55,668 bases of DNA from NCBI RefSeq assembly GCF_000734965.1, contig NZ_JMTB01000028.1, positions 1 through 55,668 of the forward strand, written 5' to 3'. Made by a program: the position numbers and the translations under genes. The stretch is from Trabulsiella guamensis ATCC 49490 (GTDB lineage Bacteria; Pseudomonadota; Gammaproteobacteria; Enterobacterales; Enterobacteriaceae). Below, piece by piece: positions 1 through 12,125 of the stretch. The first letter of the stretch is position 1, and the number at the start of each line of letters is the position of its first letter. The notes under the pieces were generated by a model. That model was not told the DNA's origin and did no database searches. It was given only the letters and a program-made list of their open reading frames with translations.

Positions 1-4
1 TGTT

Positions 5-30
5 GCCCGGCAGCGTTACGTCTGCCGGGC
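5..30. repeat. REP-like palindrome upstream of fumC
   Basis: A 9-bp perfect inverted repeat (gcccggcag / ctgccgggc) separated by 8 bases. Its GC-rich form matches enterobacterial REP/PU elements, which usually lie in 3' untranslated regions. It sits between the off-window gene (fumA in E. coli) and fumC and may stabilise or terminate the upstream mRNA. Confidence 0.6.
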
Positions 31-139
31 GCATCAAGAGCGCACAAAGCGCCATGCAGTCCTTCTGAAGCAAGCAATACTTTATCCTGGCTGGCATGTG
101 AGCAATGCCCCTGACTTTATTGTTATCAAGGAGAAAGTA

Positions 140-1543
140 ATGACAACGTTACGCCGCGAAAAAGATTCCATGGGCGCGATTGACGTCCCGGCAGATAAAC
201 TGTGGGGCGCGCAAACTCAGCGTTCGCTGGAGCATTTTCGTATCTCAACGGAGAAGATGCCGACCGCATTAATCCATGCGCTGGCGCTGACTAAACGCGC
301 GGCGGCAAAAGTGAATCAGGATTTGCACCTGCTGGCCGATGAAAAAGCCGGGGCGATTATCGCTGCCGCGGATGAAGTGCTGGCAGGTAAACATGCCGAC
401 GAATTTCCGCTGGCTATCTGGCAGACCGGCTCAGGCACCCAGAGCAACATGAACATGAACGAGGTGCTGGCAAACCGCGCCAGTGAGTTGCTCGGTGGCA
501 TTCGTGGTATGGAGCGGAAAATCCACCCTAATGACGACGTCAACAAGAGCCAGAGCTCTAACGACGTTTTCCCGACGGCCATGCACGTGGCAGCGGTGAT
601 TGCGCTCAACGAGCAATTGCTGCCTCAACTGAAGGTGCTGAAAAAAACGTTGAGCGAAAAATCCGCCGCGTTTGCTGATATCGTCAAAATTGGCCGTACG
701 CACCTGCAGGATGCCACGCCGCTGACCCTCGGACAGGAGTTTTCCGGCTGGGTGGCGATGCTTGAGCATAATCTGAAACATATCGAACTCAGTCTGCCGC
801 ATCTGAGCGAACTGGCGCTGGGCGGCACGGCAGTCGGTACCGGTCTGAATACCCACCCGGAATATGCCGTGCGCGTGGCCGAGGAGCTGGCATCCCTCAG
901 CGGGCAGCCGTTCGTCACTGCGCCGAATAAGTTCGAAGCGCTGGCGACCTGCGATGCGCTGGTGCATGCCCACGGTGCACTGAAAGGGCTGGCGGCATCG
1001 CTAATGAAAATCGCCAACGATGTGCGCTGGCTGGCGTCAGGCCCGCGTTGTGGCATCGGGGAAATTGCCATCCCGGAAAATGAGCCAGGTTCGTCAATCA
1101 TGCCCGGTAAAGTTAACCCGACGCAGTGTGAGGCCATGACAATGCTGTGCTGCCAGGTGATGGGGAACGATGTGGCGGTGAACATGGGCGGCGCGTCCGG
1201 TAACTTCGAGCTTAACGTCTACCGCCCGATGATTATCCATAATTTCCTGCAATCTGTCCGTTTGCTGGCCGACGGCATGGAGAGCTTCAACGAGCACTGT
1301 GCGGTGGGTATCGAGCCGAACCGTGAGCGCATCAGTCAGTTGCTGAATGAATCACTGATGCTGGTGACGGCACTTAATACCCATATCGGTTACGACAAAG
1401 CGGCGGAGATCGCCAAGAAAGCGCATAAAGAGGGGCTGACTCTGAAAGCGTCTGCGCTGGCGCTCGGCTACCTCAGCGCCGACGAATTCGACAGTTGGGT
1501 GCGTCCGGAAGAGATGGTTGGCAGCATGGATATTAATCGTTAG
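140..1543 (+). CDS. fumC: Class II fumarate hydratase FumC
   Basis: The oxygen-stable, iron-free fumarase interconverts fumarate and L-malate in the TCA cycle in the cytosol. The protein is 467 aa, the usual FumC length. The start at 140 matches E. coli ([19 protein letters not shown] follows) and has an AAGGAG Shine-Dalgarno about 7 bases upstream; an in-frame start at 98 would add 14 unsupported residues. The catalytic His188 (GRTHLQDA) and the lyase signature [11 protein letters not shown] (residues 318-327) are intact. In E. coli fumC is SoxRS- and RpoS-responsive and follows fumA; only a REP-like element separates it from the window edge here. Its 3' end overlaps the convergent tus reading frame by 11 bp. 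Confidence 0.97.
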   Translation: MTTLRREKDSMGAIDVPADKLWGAQTQRSLEHFRISTEKMPTALIHALALTKRAAAKVNQDLHLLADEKAGAIIAAADEVLAGKHADEFPLAIWQTGSGTQSNMNMNEVLANRASELLGGIRGMERKIHPNDDVNKSQSSNDVFPTAMHVAAVIALNEQLLPQLKVLKKTLSEKSAAFADIVKIGRTHLQDATPLTLGQEFSGWVAMLEHNLKHIELSLPHLSELALGGTAVGTGLNTHPEYAVRVAEELASLSGQPFVTAPNKFEALATCDALVHAHGALKGLAASLMKIANDVRWLASGPRCGIGEIAIPENEPGSSIMPGKVNPTQCEAMTMLCCQVMGNDVAVNMGGASGNFELNVYRPMIIHNFLQSVRLLADGMESFNEHCAVGIEPNRERISQLLNESLMLVTALNTHIGYDKAAEIAKKAHKEGLTLKASALALGYLSADEFDSWVRPEEMVGSMDINR

Positions 1544-2463
1544 CCAGATACAGGTGCAGACGCGGGATCATCAGCGTCAGTGGTTGCGCCTGCGGTTTAT
1601 AGCGATACTGAATATTCTCTGCATCATAATTCAGCAGTTCACCGATATCCGGCACGCTGACGCCACGCGTGCCGGTCATCAGGGCAATCATCGGGCTCGG
1701 GCAGGCATACTGCACCTGCTTTTGCTCGCCTGCATACCAGACGCGGGCGACAGGCTGCACTTTTACCGGCCGCTTAATTTTCAGTTTTTGCGCGCTGCGG
1801 CAGGGCGGCGATATCTTTATACTCTTTCTCCAGCTTCGCCTGCCATTGCTCGCGCGTCCACGGCGCCACAGCGCGCGGCGCGCTCAGGCTTTTCTCCAGC
1901 TGTTTCAGCACCTCGTCACGGGTCAGATTTTTGATGAAATGTTTATTCGCCCAGCCGAAACGCAGCGTGCTCGGGTCGTTCAATAGCGTTAGCGAGCGAT
2001 AGGCGCTGAGGGTGAGCAGACCGGGCAAATAACGGTGTACCCACTCGAAACGAGCGGCGGAGGGCAGACCAGATTCCACCGTCACGATTTTTTCAAAGTC
2101 TGCTTTCAGCGTATTGATATGCGTGATGCGTGCCGTCAGCTGTTCACGCTGAGCTTCTGTAGTCTGAATACAGAGCACGCCTGGCAGGCGAACGGCGGCC
2201 TTGCTGCTGCGCCGCTCTGACTGCTGCTGGATAAACAGATGGCCGAAATGGGTAAGCGCCACGTCACGCGCTTCCTGGCCAATCAGTTGCGTCACCTGAA
2301 TCTGCGACAGCGGGGCATGCTCGTCTTCTTTACTGATTTCCGGCAACACAAATACCCGCGCCGCCAGCAACCGGCAGTCGGTGAGATCGTCACGGAAGGT
2401 CGCCAGTTCGCGTTCTAACTGGCGGAAGGTATCGGTCAGCCGTTCAACAAGATCATATTGCAT
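1533..2463 (-). pseudogene. tus: Replication terminus protein Tus, frameshifted
   Basis: Tus binds Ter sites and blocks DnaB helicase from one side, trapping forks in the terminus. Read from ATG 2463 (RBS AAGG 7 bases upstream), the frame matches Tus up to [10 protein letters not shown] and then stops at about 1774. The rest ([14 protein letters not shown] to [10 protein letters not shown], ending at 1533) continues in the next frame. Removing one base from the five-T run at 1785-1789 restores [19 protein letters not shown] and a 309-aa protein, exactly the E. coli length. The break falls before the C-terminal region, which in the E. coli structure contributes DNA-contacting strands, so the truncated product is probably inactive if the indel is real. 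A homopolymer sequencing error is the main alternative. Confidence 0.85.
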
Positions 2464-2474
2464 TGCCACACCTT

Positions 2475-2497
2475 TTATTAGTTACAACATACTAATT
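2475..2497 (-). other. Ter replication fork-arrest site (TerB-like)
   Basis: On the minus strand the 23 bases hold the core GTATGTTGTAACTA of E. coli TerB, including the G at position 6 whose paired C is flipped out in the locked complex. It lies 12 bp upstream of the tus start codon, where TerB autoregulates tus in E. coli. It marks the window as terminus DNA. Confidence 0.9.
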
Positions 2498-2541
2498 ATT
2501 GACTGAGTATATGCAAGCAGCAGCATTTGTGCAAACCCTCG

Positions 2542-3843
2542 TCAGGCAAGGGCGGAAAGGGGAATATGGTGGTAAACCGGCCAGCTAAAACTAAATCGCG
2601 CGCCGCCAAGGTGGCTCGCGTCGCAGGCCACATCGCCAGACATCGCCTGGGCAATGGAATGCACAATCGCCAGCCCAAGGCCGCAGCCGCCTGTCGCCCG
2701 GTCACGGCTCGGATCAAGACGAACAAACGGTTCGAACACGCGTTCGCGTTCATTTGGCGCAATGCCCGGACCATCGTCTTCAACGCACAGCGTGGCGCGG
2801 GAGCCCTGCAATATCAGGCTTACTTCAACGCGTTGATTACTGTAACGCAGCGCATTGTTCACCAGGTTATCAAGCACGCGCTCCATCAGGCGCATATCCA
2901 GGGCGCCGTAATCGCCGCGATTCAGTTGCGACAGCGCGACGGCGCGTTGCGGATTTACCGACTGAATATCTTCGATATGCGCGCCGATCCACAGTGGTAA
3001 ATCGGGGGTGGTTAGCGTCAGCTCGTTCTGCGGGCGATCGAGGCGGGCATACGTCAGCAGCTCTTCAATGAGTCCTTCAAGCTGACTGATATCGCGGTTG
3101 AGCGCCAGGGATTCGGCTTCATCCAGATTTTCACTCATTTCAAGGCGATAGCGCAGCCGAACCAGCGGCGTGCGCAGCTCATGGGCAATGCCGTCAATCA
3201 GCTGCTTTTTACTGGCGATCAGCGTGTTGATGTTGTCAGCCATCTGGTTAAAGGTCACGCCGAGCCGCTGAAAGCTGGACATATTGTCGAAATGAATGCG
3301 TTCGGCGAGATGCCCTTCGCCGAAACGCTGGGCGGCGGCCTCCAGCCGTAGCATGTCCTGCCAGTGCGGACGCATCCAGATGAAAACCGGGAAAGCCAAC
3401 GACACGGCAATCAGCGCCATCAATGCCATGTCCAGCAGGCGCATTTCATGCAGAAAATAGAGATAGGGCACCGGGCCGACCGCCAGCACATAATGGCTGC
3501 GGGGGATGCGCTGAATAAAGGTGTACTGATCATCAAGTGCGACAATATCGCCGCCGCGCAAATGTTTCATGGCGACGTCATTCAACTGAAATTTATTAAG
3601 TGGCTCCACGCGTAAATCAAAAGAGAGGTTAAAATCCATCTCCTTCAGGGTCTTGCTCCACTCATGTGGTGGGATTTCGCGTAATTCACTGCGCATCAGG
3701 TACAGCGAGCTTTTCATCAGATCGTCCAGCGACTGGCGCCCGGCCCGTTCGGCGGTAAATTTGTAGACCAGCCCGACCAGCATGGTCATCACCAGAAAGC
3801 AGACAAACAGCAGAAGGTAAAACTGAACGAACAGTTTTTTCAT
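2542..3843 (-). CDS. rstB: Sensor histidine kinase RstB
   Basis: Inner-membrane sensor kinase of the RstBA system, which phosphorylates RstA. The 433 aa equal E. coli RstB. Order: N-terminal membrane helix (about 5-27), periplasmic domain, second helix (about 136-157), HAMP, a dimerisation helix with phospho-acceptor His221 (GIAHELRTPL), and an ATPase domain with an N box (LDNLVNNALRY), G1 (EDDGPGIAP) and G2 (GGCGLGLAIV). It lies 24 bp downstream of rstA on the same strand, so the two form an operon. In E. coli this pair is under PhoP control and influences acid response, curli and porins. Confidence 0.95.
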   Translation of the reverse strand: MKKLFVQFYLLLFVCFLVMTMLVGLVYKFTAERAGRQSLDDLMKSSLYLMRSELREIPPHEWSKTLKEMDFNLSFDLRVEPLNKFQLNDVAMKHLRGGDIVALDDQYTFIQRIPRSHYVLAVGPVPYLYFLHEMRLLDMALMALIAVSLAFPVFIWMRPHWQDMLRLEAAAQRFGEGHLAERIHFDNMSSFQRLGVTFNQMADNINTLIASKKQLIDGIAHELRTPLVRLRYRLEMSENLDEAESLALNRDISQLEGLIEELLTYARLDRPQNELTLTTPDLPLWIGAHIEDIQSVNPQRAVALSQLNRGDYGALDMRLMERVLDNLVNNALRYSNQRVEVSLILQGSRATLCVEDDGPGIAPNERERVFEPFVRLDPSRDRATGGCGLGLAIVHSIAQAMSGDVACDASHLGGARFSFSWPVYHHIPLSALA

Positions 3844-3867
3844 CGTGCGACCTGCAGAGTTAATGGA

Positions 3868-4584
3868 TCAGTTATCCCAGGCGTGGGGCGCGAAAAGATA
3901 GCCTTTGTTGCGAACGGTTTTAATTCGGTACGGCTCCGTTGCGCTGTCGAGCAGTTTCTTACGTAAACGGGAAATCGCCACGTCGACGCTGCGGTCCAGT
4001 CCGTCATAGGTGACGCCACGCAAGTTTTTCAGCAACGCGTCACGATCCATAATTTGCCCGGCATGGGTCGCCAGCTCCCAGAGCAGGTCGAAATCGGCGG
4101 TCGAAAGCGCGATGTTTTCTCCGCTCAGGATCACCTGCCGGTTCACCGGGTCAATCGACAGTGTACCAAAGCGCAGGGTTTTATGCGGCGTTAACGAGGA
4201 TGCTGTCGTGGCTGTCGCAGGGGCGACACGTTGACGTAAATGCAACCGCAGACGCGCCAGCAGAACGGCTGGCGGCGTGGTTTTCAAAATATAATCGCTG
4301 GCACCCATTTCCAGTGACAGAATATGGTTCATATCACTGTCGAGAGAGGTCAGCAGGACGATCGGCCCTTGCCATTGATTGCGCAGATCGCGGCATAACG
4401 TCATGCCATCTTTCCCCGGCAACATGATGTCCAGCAACACGAGGTCGGGCTTCTCGCGGGCGATAATCTCTTCTGCGCGATCCCCGCGCGGCTCAACGAT
4501 GACATCCATATCATGTTTGCCCAGATAGGCGGCGATCAGCGCGCCAACGTCGGGATCATCTTCGACATAAACGATCTTGTTCAT
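3868..4584 (-). CDS. rstA: Response regulator RstA
   Basis: OmpR/PhoB-family regulator of 238 aa (E. coli 239). The receiver domain has acidic residues EDD near position 8 and the phospho-acceptor Asp52 (VLLDIMLPGKDG). The C-terminal winged helix carries LDRSVDVAISRLRKKLLD and the wing VRNKGYLFAPHAW. It is the first gene of the rstAB operon. Its known E. coli target asr is also in this window, with an RstA-box-like sequence at 30817-30830. A PhoP-box-like sequence lies 56 bp upstream of the start. Confidence 0.95.
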   Translation of the reverse strand: MNKIVYVEDDPDVGALIAAYLGKHDMDVIVEPRGDRAEEIIAREKPDLVLLDIMLPGKDGMTLCRDLRNQWQGPIVLLTSLDSDMNHILSLEMGASDYILKTTPPAVLLARLRLHLRQRVAPATATTASSLTPHKTLRFGTLSIDPVNRQVILSGENIALSTADFDLLWELATHAGQIMDRDALLKNLRGVTYDGLDRSVDVAISRLRKKLLDSATEPYRIKTVRNKGYLFAPHAWDN

Positions 4585-4639
4585 AATCTACATGCGCAAC
4601 TAAAAAACGTAACATACACCCGCGGACAACCCGCTTCCA

Positions 4640-4656
4640 TTAATCTTTTATAAACA
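4640..4656 (-). promoter_or_regulatory. Candidate PhoP box upstream of rstA
   Basis: The minus strand reads TGTTTA, five bases, then GATTAA. The PhoP consensus is a direct repeat of (T/G)GTTTA with a 5-base spacer. The first half is perfect and the second matches 4 of 6 positions. E. coli rstA is directly activated by PhoP, so the location fits; the weak half-site keeps confidence modest. Confidence 0.4.
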
Positions 4657-4710
4657 CAATGAATTCCGTTATGCTGCCGGTTCTTGTTATTTGAATGTTA
4701 AGGCAAAATG

Positions 4711-5046
4711 ATGGGGCTGGTGATTAAGGCGGCGTTGGGTGCGCTGGTGGTGTTATTGATTGGCATCCTGGCGAAAACCAAAAATTATTACATTGCCGGG
4801 CTGATCCCGCTGTTCCCGACTTTTGCGCTGATCGCACACTACATTGTCGCCAGTGAGCGGGGCATTGAAGCGCTGCGAGCAACGATTGTCTTTGGCATGT
4901 GGTCAATCATTCCGTACTTTCTCTACCTGTTGTCGCTGTGGTATTTCACTGGCTTCTGGCGGCTTTCATGGGCACTGACCGGCGCTGTCGCCTGTTGGGG
5001 GCTCAGCGCCTGGGTGTTAATTGCCCTGTGGAGCCGTTTTCATTAA
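4711..5046 (+). CDS. ydgC: GlpM-family inner-membrane protein YdgC
   Basis: A 111-aa hydrophobic protein with four likely transmembrane helices, closely matching E. coli YdgC (start MGLVIKAALGALVV; motif NYYIAGLIPLFPTFALIAHY). Family members are GlpM-like with no established biochemical role. The second of two adjacent ATGs (4711) was chosen because its AAGG spacing is 7 bases and it gives the E. coli length. It is divergent from rstA, so the 126-bp gap must hold both promoters. It converges on folM with a 4-bp overlap of the stop regions. Confidence 0.9.
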   Translation: MGLVIKAALGALVVLLIGILAKTKNYYIAGLIPLFPTFALIAHYIVASERGIEALRATIVFGMWSIIPYFLYLLSLWYFTGFWRLSWALTGAVACWGLSAWVLIALWSRFH

Positions 5047-5768
5047 CGCAGATGGCGACCGCCATCTACCGCAAAAGCACGTCCGGTGACAAAGCAGCTG
5101 ACCAGCAGATAATCGACCAGCTCGATGATCTCTTTCTCACCTGGCGCAGTTTTCATCAGTGATTTATTCAATGCCTGTTGCCGGTATTCCGCATCGTCTC
5201 CTTCGTTAAACAGAATCAACGAGGGGGCAATGGCGTTCACTTTCACTTCCGGGGCCATTTTACGGGCAAACGAGCGGGTCATGTTATCCAGCGCCGCTTT
5301 GCTGGCGGCGTAGGCGATATGTTTGTCGCTGCCACGTTCCACCACGTAATCCGTGAAATGAATAATATCACTGGCAGCGTGACCGTGGCCGCGCAGCAAT
5401 CCTTCCAGCGCATGATTGAGCAGATAGGGCGCATGAACGTGAATATGCAGCATCGCGCTCAGTACGTCGCTCAGCGGGCCGCCGCTCTTTTCTGCCATCC
5501 AGCCGCTGGCGTTGTGCAGGATCGCCCGTAAACCATGAGGGGCGTGACTTTTTACTTCTTCAGCAAACGCCAGAATGCCGTCATCAGTGGAAAAATCTGC
5601 CTGAATACAGGTCGCTCCGGCTTCGCATAAGCCCTCTATCGCCGGGTATTCGCTACGGTAGCTGATGATAACGGGCTGTTTTTGATTAAGAAAATGGTGG
5701 GCAAGGGCGAGGCCGATACGTCGGCCTCCACCAGTGATGAGGATTGGGCGCTGTCGGGTGGTACCCAT
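5043..5768 (-). CDS. folM: Dihydromonapterin reductase FolM
   Basis: SDR-family enzyme that reduces dihydromonapterin to tetrahydromonapterin with NADPH and has weak dihydrofolate reductase activity. The 241 aa show ILITGGGRRIGLALA (nucleotide loop), the active site Y-x3-K in IAYAASKAAL, and the C-terminal DGGRHLR tail typical of FolM. The start at 5768 aligns with E. coli (MGTTRQRPILITGG); the open frame extends 30 residues further upstream without support. It lies 37 bp downstream of ydgI on the same strand and may be co-transcribed. Confidence 0.95.
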   Translation of the reverse strand: MGTTRQRPILITGGGRRIGLALAHHFLNQKQPVIISYRSEYPAIEGLCEAGATCIQADFSTDDGILAFAEEVKSHAPHGLRAILHNASGWMAEKSGGPLSDVLSAMLHIHVHAPYLLNHALEGLLRGHGHAASDIIHFTDYVVERGSDKHIAYAASKAALDNMTRSFARKMAPEVKVNAIAPSLILFNEGDDAEYRQQALNKSLMKTAPGEKEIIELVDYLLVSCFVTGRAFAVDGGRHLR

Positions 5769-5805
5769 CAGTGTCTCCTTAGCGTTCAGCGACGGGGAAA
5801 CACCG

Positions 5806-7188
5806 TTACCCCACCAGCATCCACGTTGCCGGGAAGGCGGCAACCAGTATAAAACCAATTAATGCCATTTCACGGCGTCTCAGTACCTGATCGTGCTGAT
5901 GTGTACGGCGCGCGTAAAGAAAGACCAGTAACCCCGGTGCATACAAAACTACGGACAACAGCAGATGCATCGGGCCGGAAGCATATAATAACCATAAGCC
6001 ATAAATGCAGGCGCCGATACCTACCGCTTTATGCAGTGGACGGGTGGCAATTTTCAACAGGAATGCACCAACGAGGAAATAGGGCACGAGGATCATCTCT
6101 GAGGCGATGGTCAGCAGCGTATTGTAGTCGGAACCAGTCAGCCAGATCAGCACCAGGCAGACCTGCACGCTGATATTGGTCAGCCACAACGAAGCGGACG
6201 GCGCGCTGTTGTTGTTCTGACGGGCAAAGACGCGCGGGAACGCTTTATGCGTTGCAGCCAGATAAGGCACTTCGGCTGCCATAATCGTCCAGCTCAGATA
6301 GGCGCCACATACGGAGACGATAAGCCCGGCGGCGATAATCACTTCACCCCAGGAGCCCATCATGTTCACCATCAGTCCGGCCATTGACGGATTGCGCATC
6401 CCGGCCAGTTCCGGGCGGGCGACCACACCCAGCGACAGCAGCGTTACCAGCAAATAAACGGCAAGCGCAGAAAGTACGGCCAGCAGGGTCGCACGCCCGA
6501 CATCGTTCTTATTACGCGCACGGGCGGACACCACCACGGCGCCTTCCACGCCGATGAACACCCACAGGGTAATCAGCATGGTGTTTTTCACCTGTTCCCA
6601 GACTGGCACGCCGAGCGCGATACCGCTGAAATCCAGGCTAAAAACATCAAGACGAAATGCCATCGCCGCCAGCACCACAAACAGCCCGAGCGGCAACAGT
6701 TTCGCCAGTGTCGCGACCAGGTTGATGCCTGCCGCTGTCTGCACGCCGCGCAACACGAGAAAGTGAACGAACCACAGCAGCACGGACGCGCCAACGATCG
6801 ACTGCCAGGTATTGCCGTCGCCAAAGAGCCGCAGTTGCGGTGTGTCGGTGAAAAAGCTCAGCGCGGAAAAAACGATGACCAGATAGGACACATTGGCGAT
6901 CACCGCGCACAGCCAGTACCCCCAGGCCGAGCAAAAACCGATCAGTTCGCCAAAACCTTCGCGGGCATAAGTAAAAATGCCGCCATCGAGGTCAGGGCGA
7001 ATTCGCGTCAGCACCAGCATGGCAAAGGCGAGAAACAGGATCCCGATGCCAGTGATGGCCCAGCCGATGAGCAGCGCTGCCGGGCTGGCAACAGCGGCCA
7101 TATTCTGAGGCAGACTGAACACGCCAGCGCCCAGCATTGAGCTTAATACCAGAGCGGTCAGCGCGCTTAGACCTAGTTTCTTTTCCAT
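5806..7188 (-). CDS. ydgI: APC-family amino-acid antiporter YdgI (ArcD-like)
   Basis: A 460-aa APC-superfamily transporter with about 12 helices, annotated in E. coli as a putative arginine/ornithine antiporter. The N-terminus MEKKLGLSALTALVLSSMLG and the GAGVFSLPQNM stretch of helix 1 match the basic amino-acid antiporter family. The start at 7188 gives the E. coli length and follows a GGATGCCC-type weak RBS; the longer upstream extension (to 7314) does not look like coding sequence. Substrate is inferred from family only. folM follows closely. Confidence 0.9.
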   Translation of the reverse strand: MEKKLGLSALTALVLSSMLGAGVFSLPQNMAAVASPAALLIGWAITGIGILFLAFAMLVLTRIRPDLDGGIFTYAREGFGELIGFCSAWGYWLCAVIANVSYLVIVFSALSFFTDTPQLRLFGDGNTWQSIVGASVLLWFVHFLVLRGVQTAAGINLVATLAKLLPLGLFVVLAAMAFRLDVFSLDFSGIALGVPVWEQVKNTMLITLWVFIGVEGAVVVSARARNKNDVGRATLLAVLSALAVYLLVTLLSLGVVARPELAGMRNPSMAGLMVNMMGSWGEVIIAAGLIVSVCGAYLSWTIMAAEVPYLAATHKAFPRVFARQNNNSAPSASLWLTNISVQVCLVLIWLTGSDYNTLLTIASEMILVPYFLVGAFLLKIATRPLHKAVGIGACIYGLWLLYASGPMHLLLSVVLYAPGLLVFLYARRTHQHDQVLRRREMALIGFILVAAFPATWMLVG

Positions 7189-7321
7189 GGGCATCCTGTG
7201 GCAGAAAATCGGGATGAAAGAATATTTATCATGTGTAATCGCATAAACATGGTGGATTACGCTAAGGCGCGGGATTTTACGAAGTGTCCAGGCTGCATGC
7301 AATGACGTATGCATAAAAAAA

Positions 7322-7350
7322 TGAAAAAAGGCGGTAAAAACCGCCTTTTC
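7322..7350 (-). terminator. Rho-independent terminator of ydgH
   Basis: Minus strand: AAAGGCGGT, TTTT-rich loop, ACCGCCTTT, then a run of six T. It lies just after the ydgH stop codon and before ydgI. Confidence 0.85.
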
Positions 7351-7365
7351 GTGAAGGGTATTCGC

Positions 7366-8316
7366 TTATTTATACAGATCGGCACTGATAGTCATGTTGC
7401 CGCCACGCTCCTGCCACTGACGCGTGATGTGATAGTACTTCGCGCCTTTCTTCGCCGCACGTTTGGCGACCTGATAGGAGATTTCGGTCATGTTGCCGTA
7501 ATTGCCGGTAAATTTGACGCTATCGAAGGGAACCATCTGCGCAGCAGTGATTTTATTCACTTCTTCGATTTTGGTGCCGTCCGGCAGAGTGACAGTGTAA
7601 CGGCCACCTTTAGAGGATTGTGTTTCGAAGAAGCGACCCACGCCGGTTCCCATGCCGACGGAGGCGGTGCTCGCTACGCCCGGGATTTCCACTTTCTTCG
7701 CTTCTTCACCGCCTTTTGCCAGCGCGGCGCGGCCTGCTTCGGAATCCGCCGGGATCGCATCCGGACTTTGCAGAACACGTTTCTTCGCATCGGCTTTATA
7801 GATAAACGCCGTTACGCGCTGGTTGCCGCCGTCGTTCGCATCAACCTGGCGAACAATAAAGAAGGACGCGGCACCTTTTGCTTTCGCGGCTTTGGTGATG
7901 GCATCGTTCACGTCCGGCTGGCTGCGGAAGAAACCCTGAACAGTGACCGTATCAAAAGGTTCAAGCTCAACAGCCTGGTCTTTCGGTAATTCAGTCACGC
8001 CGTTAATGACGCGATTTACCGGTTCGTCAGCTTTGCCTGCATCGCTCTTATAAAGGTCGGCAGTGACGCGCCAGTTGCCGCTGTTGCCAAAATCTGAGGT
8101 ATCTACAACATAAAAAGAGGCGGCGCCTTCTTTATCCGCTTTGCGGGAAACGGCCTGTACCGCTTCGCCAATAGCATTAAAGCGGCCGGTGATCACGACG
8201 CGGTCGTAGGGCTTCAGTGCTGCCGCTTGCTCCGGAGTCAACTCGGTGGCTGCATTGGCTGACAGGGCAGTTGCAGACAGGAGTGCTGACGCCAGGAGTG
8301 TATACTTAAGCTTCAT
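7366..8316 (-). CDS. ydgH: Periplasmic triple-DUF1471 protein YdgH
   Basis: A secreted 316-aa protein with a Sec signal peptide (MKLKYTLLASALLSATALSANA, cleavage near residue 22). It has three copies of the YdgH/BhsA/McbA (DUF1471) fold, each following a pattern like PYDRVVITGRF...ADKEGAASFYV...GNWRVTADLYK. They lie at about 33-100, 110-180 and 260-316. Most family members are single-domain stress or biofilm proteins; YdgH (SssB in Salmonella/Serratia literature) is the large multidomain form linked to envelope and protein-secretion phenotypes. The start at 8316 gives the signal peptide directly. It is divergent from pntA across 516 bp. Confidence 0.92.
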   Translation of the reverse strand: MKLKYTLLASALLSATALSANAATELTPEQAAALKPYDRVVITGRFNAIGEAVQAVSRKADKEGAASFYVVDTSDFGNSGNWRVTADLYKSDAGKADEPVNRVINGVTELPKDQAVELEPFDTVTVQGFFRSQPDVNDAITKAAKAKGAASFFIVRQVDANDGGNQRVTAFIYKADAKKRVLQSPDAIPADSEAGRAALAKGGEEAKKVEIPGVASTASVGMGTGVGRFFETQSSKGGRYTVTLPDGTKIEEVNKITAAQMVPFDSVKFTGNYGNMTEISYQVAKRAAKKGAKYYHITRQWQERGGNMTISADLYK

Positions 8317-10359
<2,043 letters not shown>

Positions 10360-10366
10360 GGGGTAA

Positions 10367-11758
<1,392 letters not shown>

Positions 11759-11774
11759 TCGCCATTCCTGTTGT

Positions 11775-11806
11775 TAAAGCCGCTTCTCATGAGGCGGCTT
11801 TTTTAT
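11775..11806 (+). terminator. Terminator of pntAB
   Basis: AAAGCCGC(TTC)TCAT(GA)GGCGGCTTTTTTA: an 8-10 bp GC-rich stem and a T run directly after pntB. Confidence 0.88.
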
Positions 11807-11888
11807 TCACATAATAATTGCAAATGGTCAAAAAACATCCAGCCTGATGTGTTATACTGGTCAGGATTTAAACACGAATGAGGATGTT

Positions 11889-12077
11889 ATGGATACCGAA
11901 ATAACCCCGGCGCAGTTGGCCATTGAATACCTTCGTCGCGACACCAGCCTGTTGACGCCCGCGCAGTACCTGAAAAAGCTGAAACAACTGGAACTGGAAT
12001 TTGCAGACCTGATGGCGTTATCTTCCAGTGAGCTGAAAGAAGAGATTTATTTTGCCTGGCGTTTGGGTATCCATTGA
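11889..12077 (+). CDS. Small conserved-looking protein, 62 aa
   Basis: Not recognised with certainty. The 62-aa product (MDTEITPAQLAIEYLRRD... to AWRLGIH) is acidic and almost entirely helical in pattern, with a heptad-like LKKLKQLELEFADLM stretch and no membrane segment or signal peptide. The start at 11889 has GAGGATGTT 5-8 bases upstream; an in-frame start at 11847 would cross the likely promoter (TTATACT at 11852-11858). It is monocistronic, bounded by the pntB terminator and its own strong terminator, and convergent with uspE. Clean promoter, RBS and terminator make it a credible gene of unknown function. Confidence 0.75.
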   Translation: MDTEITPAQLAIEYLRRDTSLLTPAQYLKKLKQLELEFADLMALSSSELKEEIYFAWRLGIH

Positions 12078-12093
12078 TGTGATTCACGATGAG

Positions 12094-12121
12094 AAAGCCG
12101 CTCTGAGAGCGGCTTTTTTTT
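12094..12121 (+). terminator. Terminator of the 62-aa gene
   Basis: Stem AAGCCGCTCTGAGAGCGGCTT with nearly no loop, followed by seven or more T. It lies between the small gene and the convergent uspE end and could help both directions, but the T tract favours the plus strand. Confidence 0.85.
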
Positions 12122-12125
12122 GTGG

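Noticed and set aside
431..973. 180-aa minus-strand ORF inside fumC
   Set aside because: Antisense shadow of a well-conserved gene; no RBS and an unnatural composition.
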